Origin: Caldilineales bacterium
GTDB taxonomy: Bacteria; Chloroflexota; Anaerolineae; JAAEKA01
Direction: 5' to 3'
NCBI GenBank assembly: GCA_021463315.1
Contig: JAJTXO010000291.1
Span: forward strand, 1 to 5,724
DNA: 5,724 bases
Shown: positions 5,702 to 5,724 of the stretch, in pieces
How the letters are laid out: each line of letters opens with the position of its first letter
Numbering within the stretch: position 1 is the first letter of the stretch
Program-made: the position numbers and the translations under genes
The notes under the pieces: model-generated
What the model saw: the letters and a program-made list of their open reading frames with translations, nothing else
Database searches by the model: none
Told to the model about the DNA's origin: nothing

Positions 5702-5724
5702 TGCAAGTGGAAAGACGAGGGATC

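Larger units (their letters stand above)
5263..5724. other. Stretch without a convincing gene, rich in structured repeats
   Basis: Short open frames exist on both strands, but none has a recognisable domain together with a credible start. What can be seen is a pair of diverged direct repeats (5332-5404 and 5622-5701), further short inverted repeats such as CGCCAGC (5407-5413) with GCTGGCG (5430-5436), and a rightward promoter-like sequence at 5525-5553. A gene on the plus strand could begin near or beyond the right edge. Confidence 0.6.

Noticed and set aside
5597..5724. Plus-strand frame from a GTG downstream of the promoter-like sequence, open to the window edge.
   Set aside because: It is only 42 codons, lacks a clear ribosome-binding site, and translates repeat copy 2 in a different frame from the open frame over copy 1, so coding is not supported. 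Sequence beyond the edge could change this.
5332..5724. tRNA, RNase P, tmRNA, CRISPR array or insertion-sequence ends in the right-hand region.
   Set aside because: No cloverleaf, no conserved RNA core motifs, only two repeat copies without regular spacing, and no transposase or target-site duplication were seen.

Overview
The window is high-GC bacterial DNA. It carries five confident genes, all on the minus strand and so read from high to low coordinates, plus about 490 bases of non-coding, repeat-bearing sequence at the right end. Gene order in the direction of transcription is: PIG-L/LmbE-family deacetylase with an extra C-terminal helical domain (about 5178-3850), 3-hydroxybutyryl-CoA dehydrogenase (3820-2969), a small MIP18/DUF59-family protein without the usual cysteine (2875-2489), an M3B oligoendopeptidase F-type metallopeptidase (2492-702), and a small four-helix membrane protein with a basic tail (591-91). 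The host is probably a high-GC environmental bacterium. A Chloroflexota (Anaerolineae/Caldilineae-like) origin would fit the gene mix and the short GTAAC-type intergenic repeats, but this is inference; no marker gene fixes the taxonomy.

The first four genes look like one transcription unit. It starts at a strong sigma-70-type promoter (5234-5262), has a 29-base gap between the first two genes, and a 4-base ATGA overlap between the DUF59 gene and the peptidase. The only larger internal gap (2876-2968) is filled by two facing blocks of a 7-base repeat that can fold into a long imperfect hairpin. This may modulate expression of the two downstream genes. The membrane protein has its own promoter (634-662), and a 12-bp hairpin (32-60) follows its stop codon.

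The enzymes do not form one recognisable pathway. The dehydrogenase belongs to fatty-acid/butanoate metabolism, the PepF-like enzyme trims peptides in the cytoplasm, the PIG-L enzyme removes an acetyl group from an N-acetylated sugar or similar substrate, and DUF59 proteins are linked to iron-sulfur cluster assembly. The set looks like a housekeeping cluster rather than a defence or mobile system.

The right end (5263-5724) has no convincing gene. It holds two diverged direct copies of a roughly 65-80 base repeat, each ending in a hairpin, and between them a rightward promoter-like sequence with a 12-base palindrome in its spacer. The most interesting items are the heptamer hairpin, the paired structured repeats, the possible regulated promoter, the deacetylase fusion and the cysteine-less DUF59 protein. 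No clearly new biological system could be demonstrated from this window.
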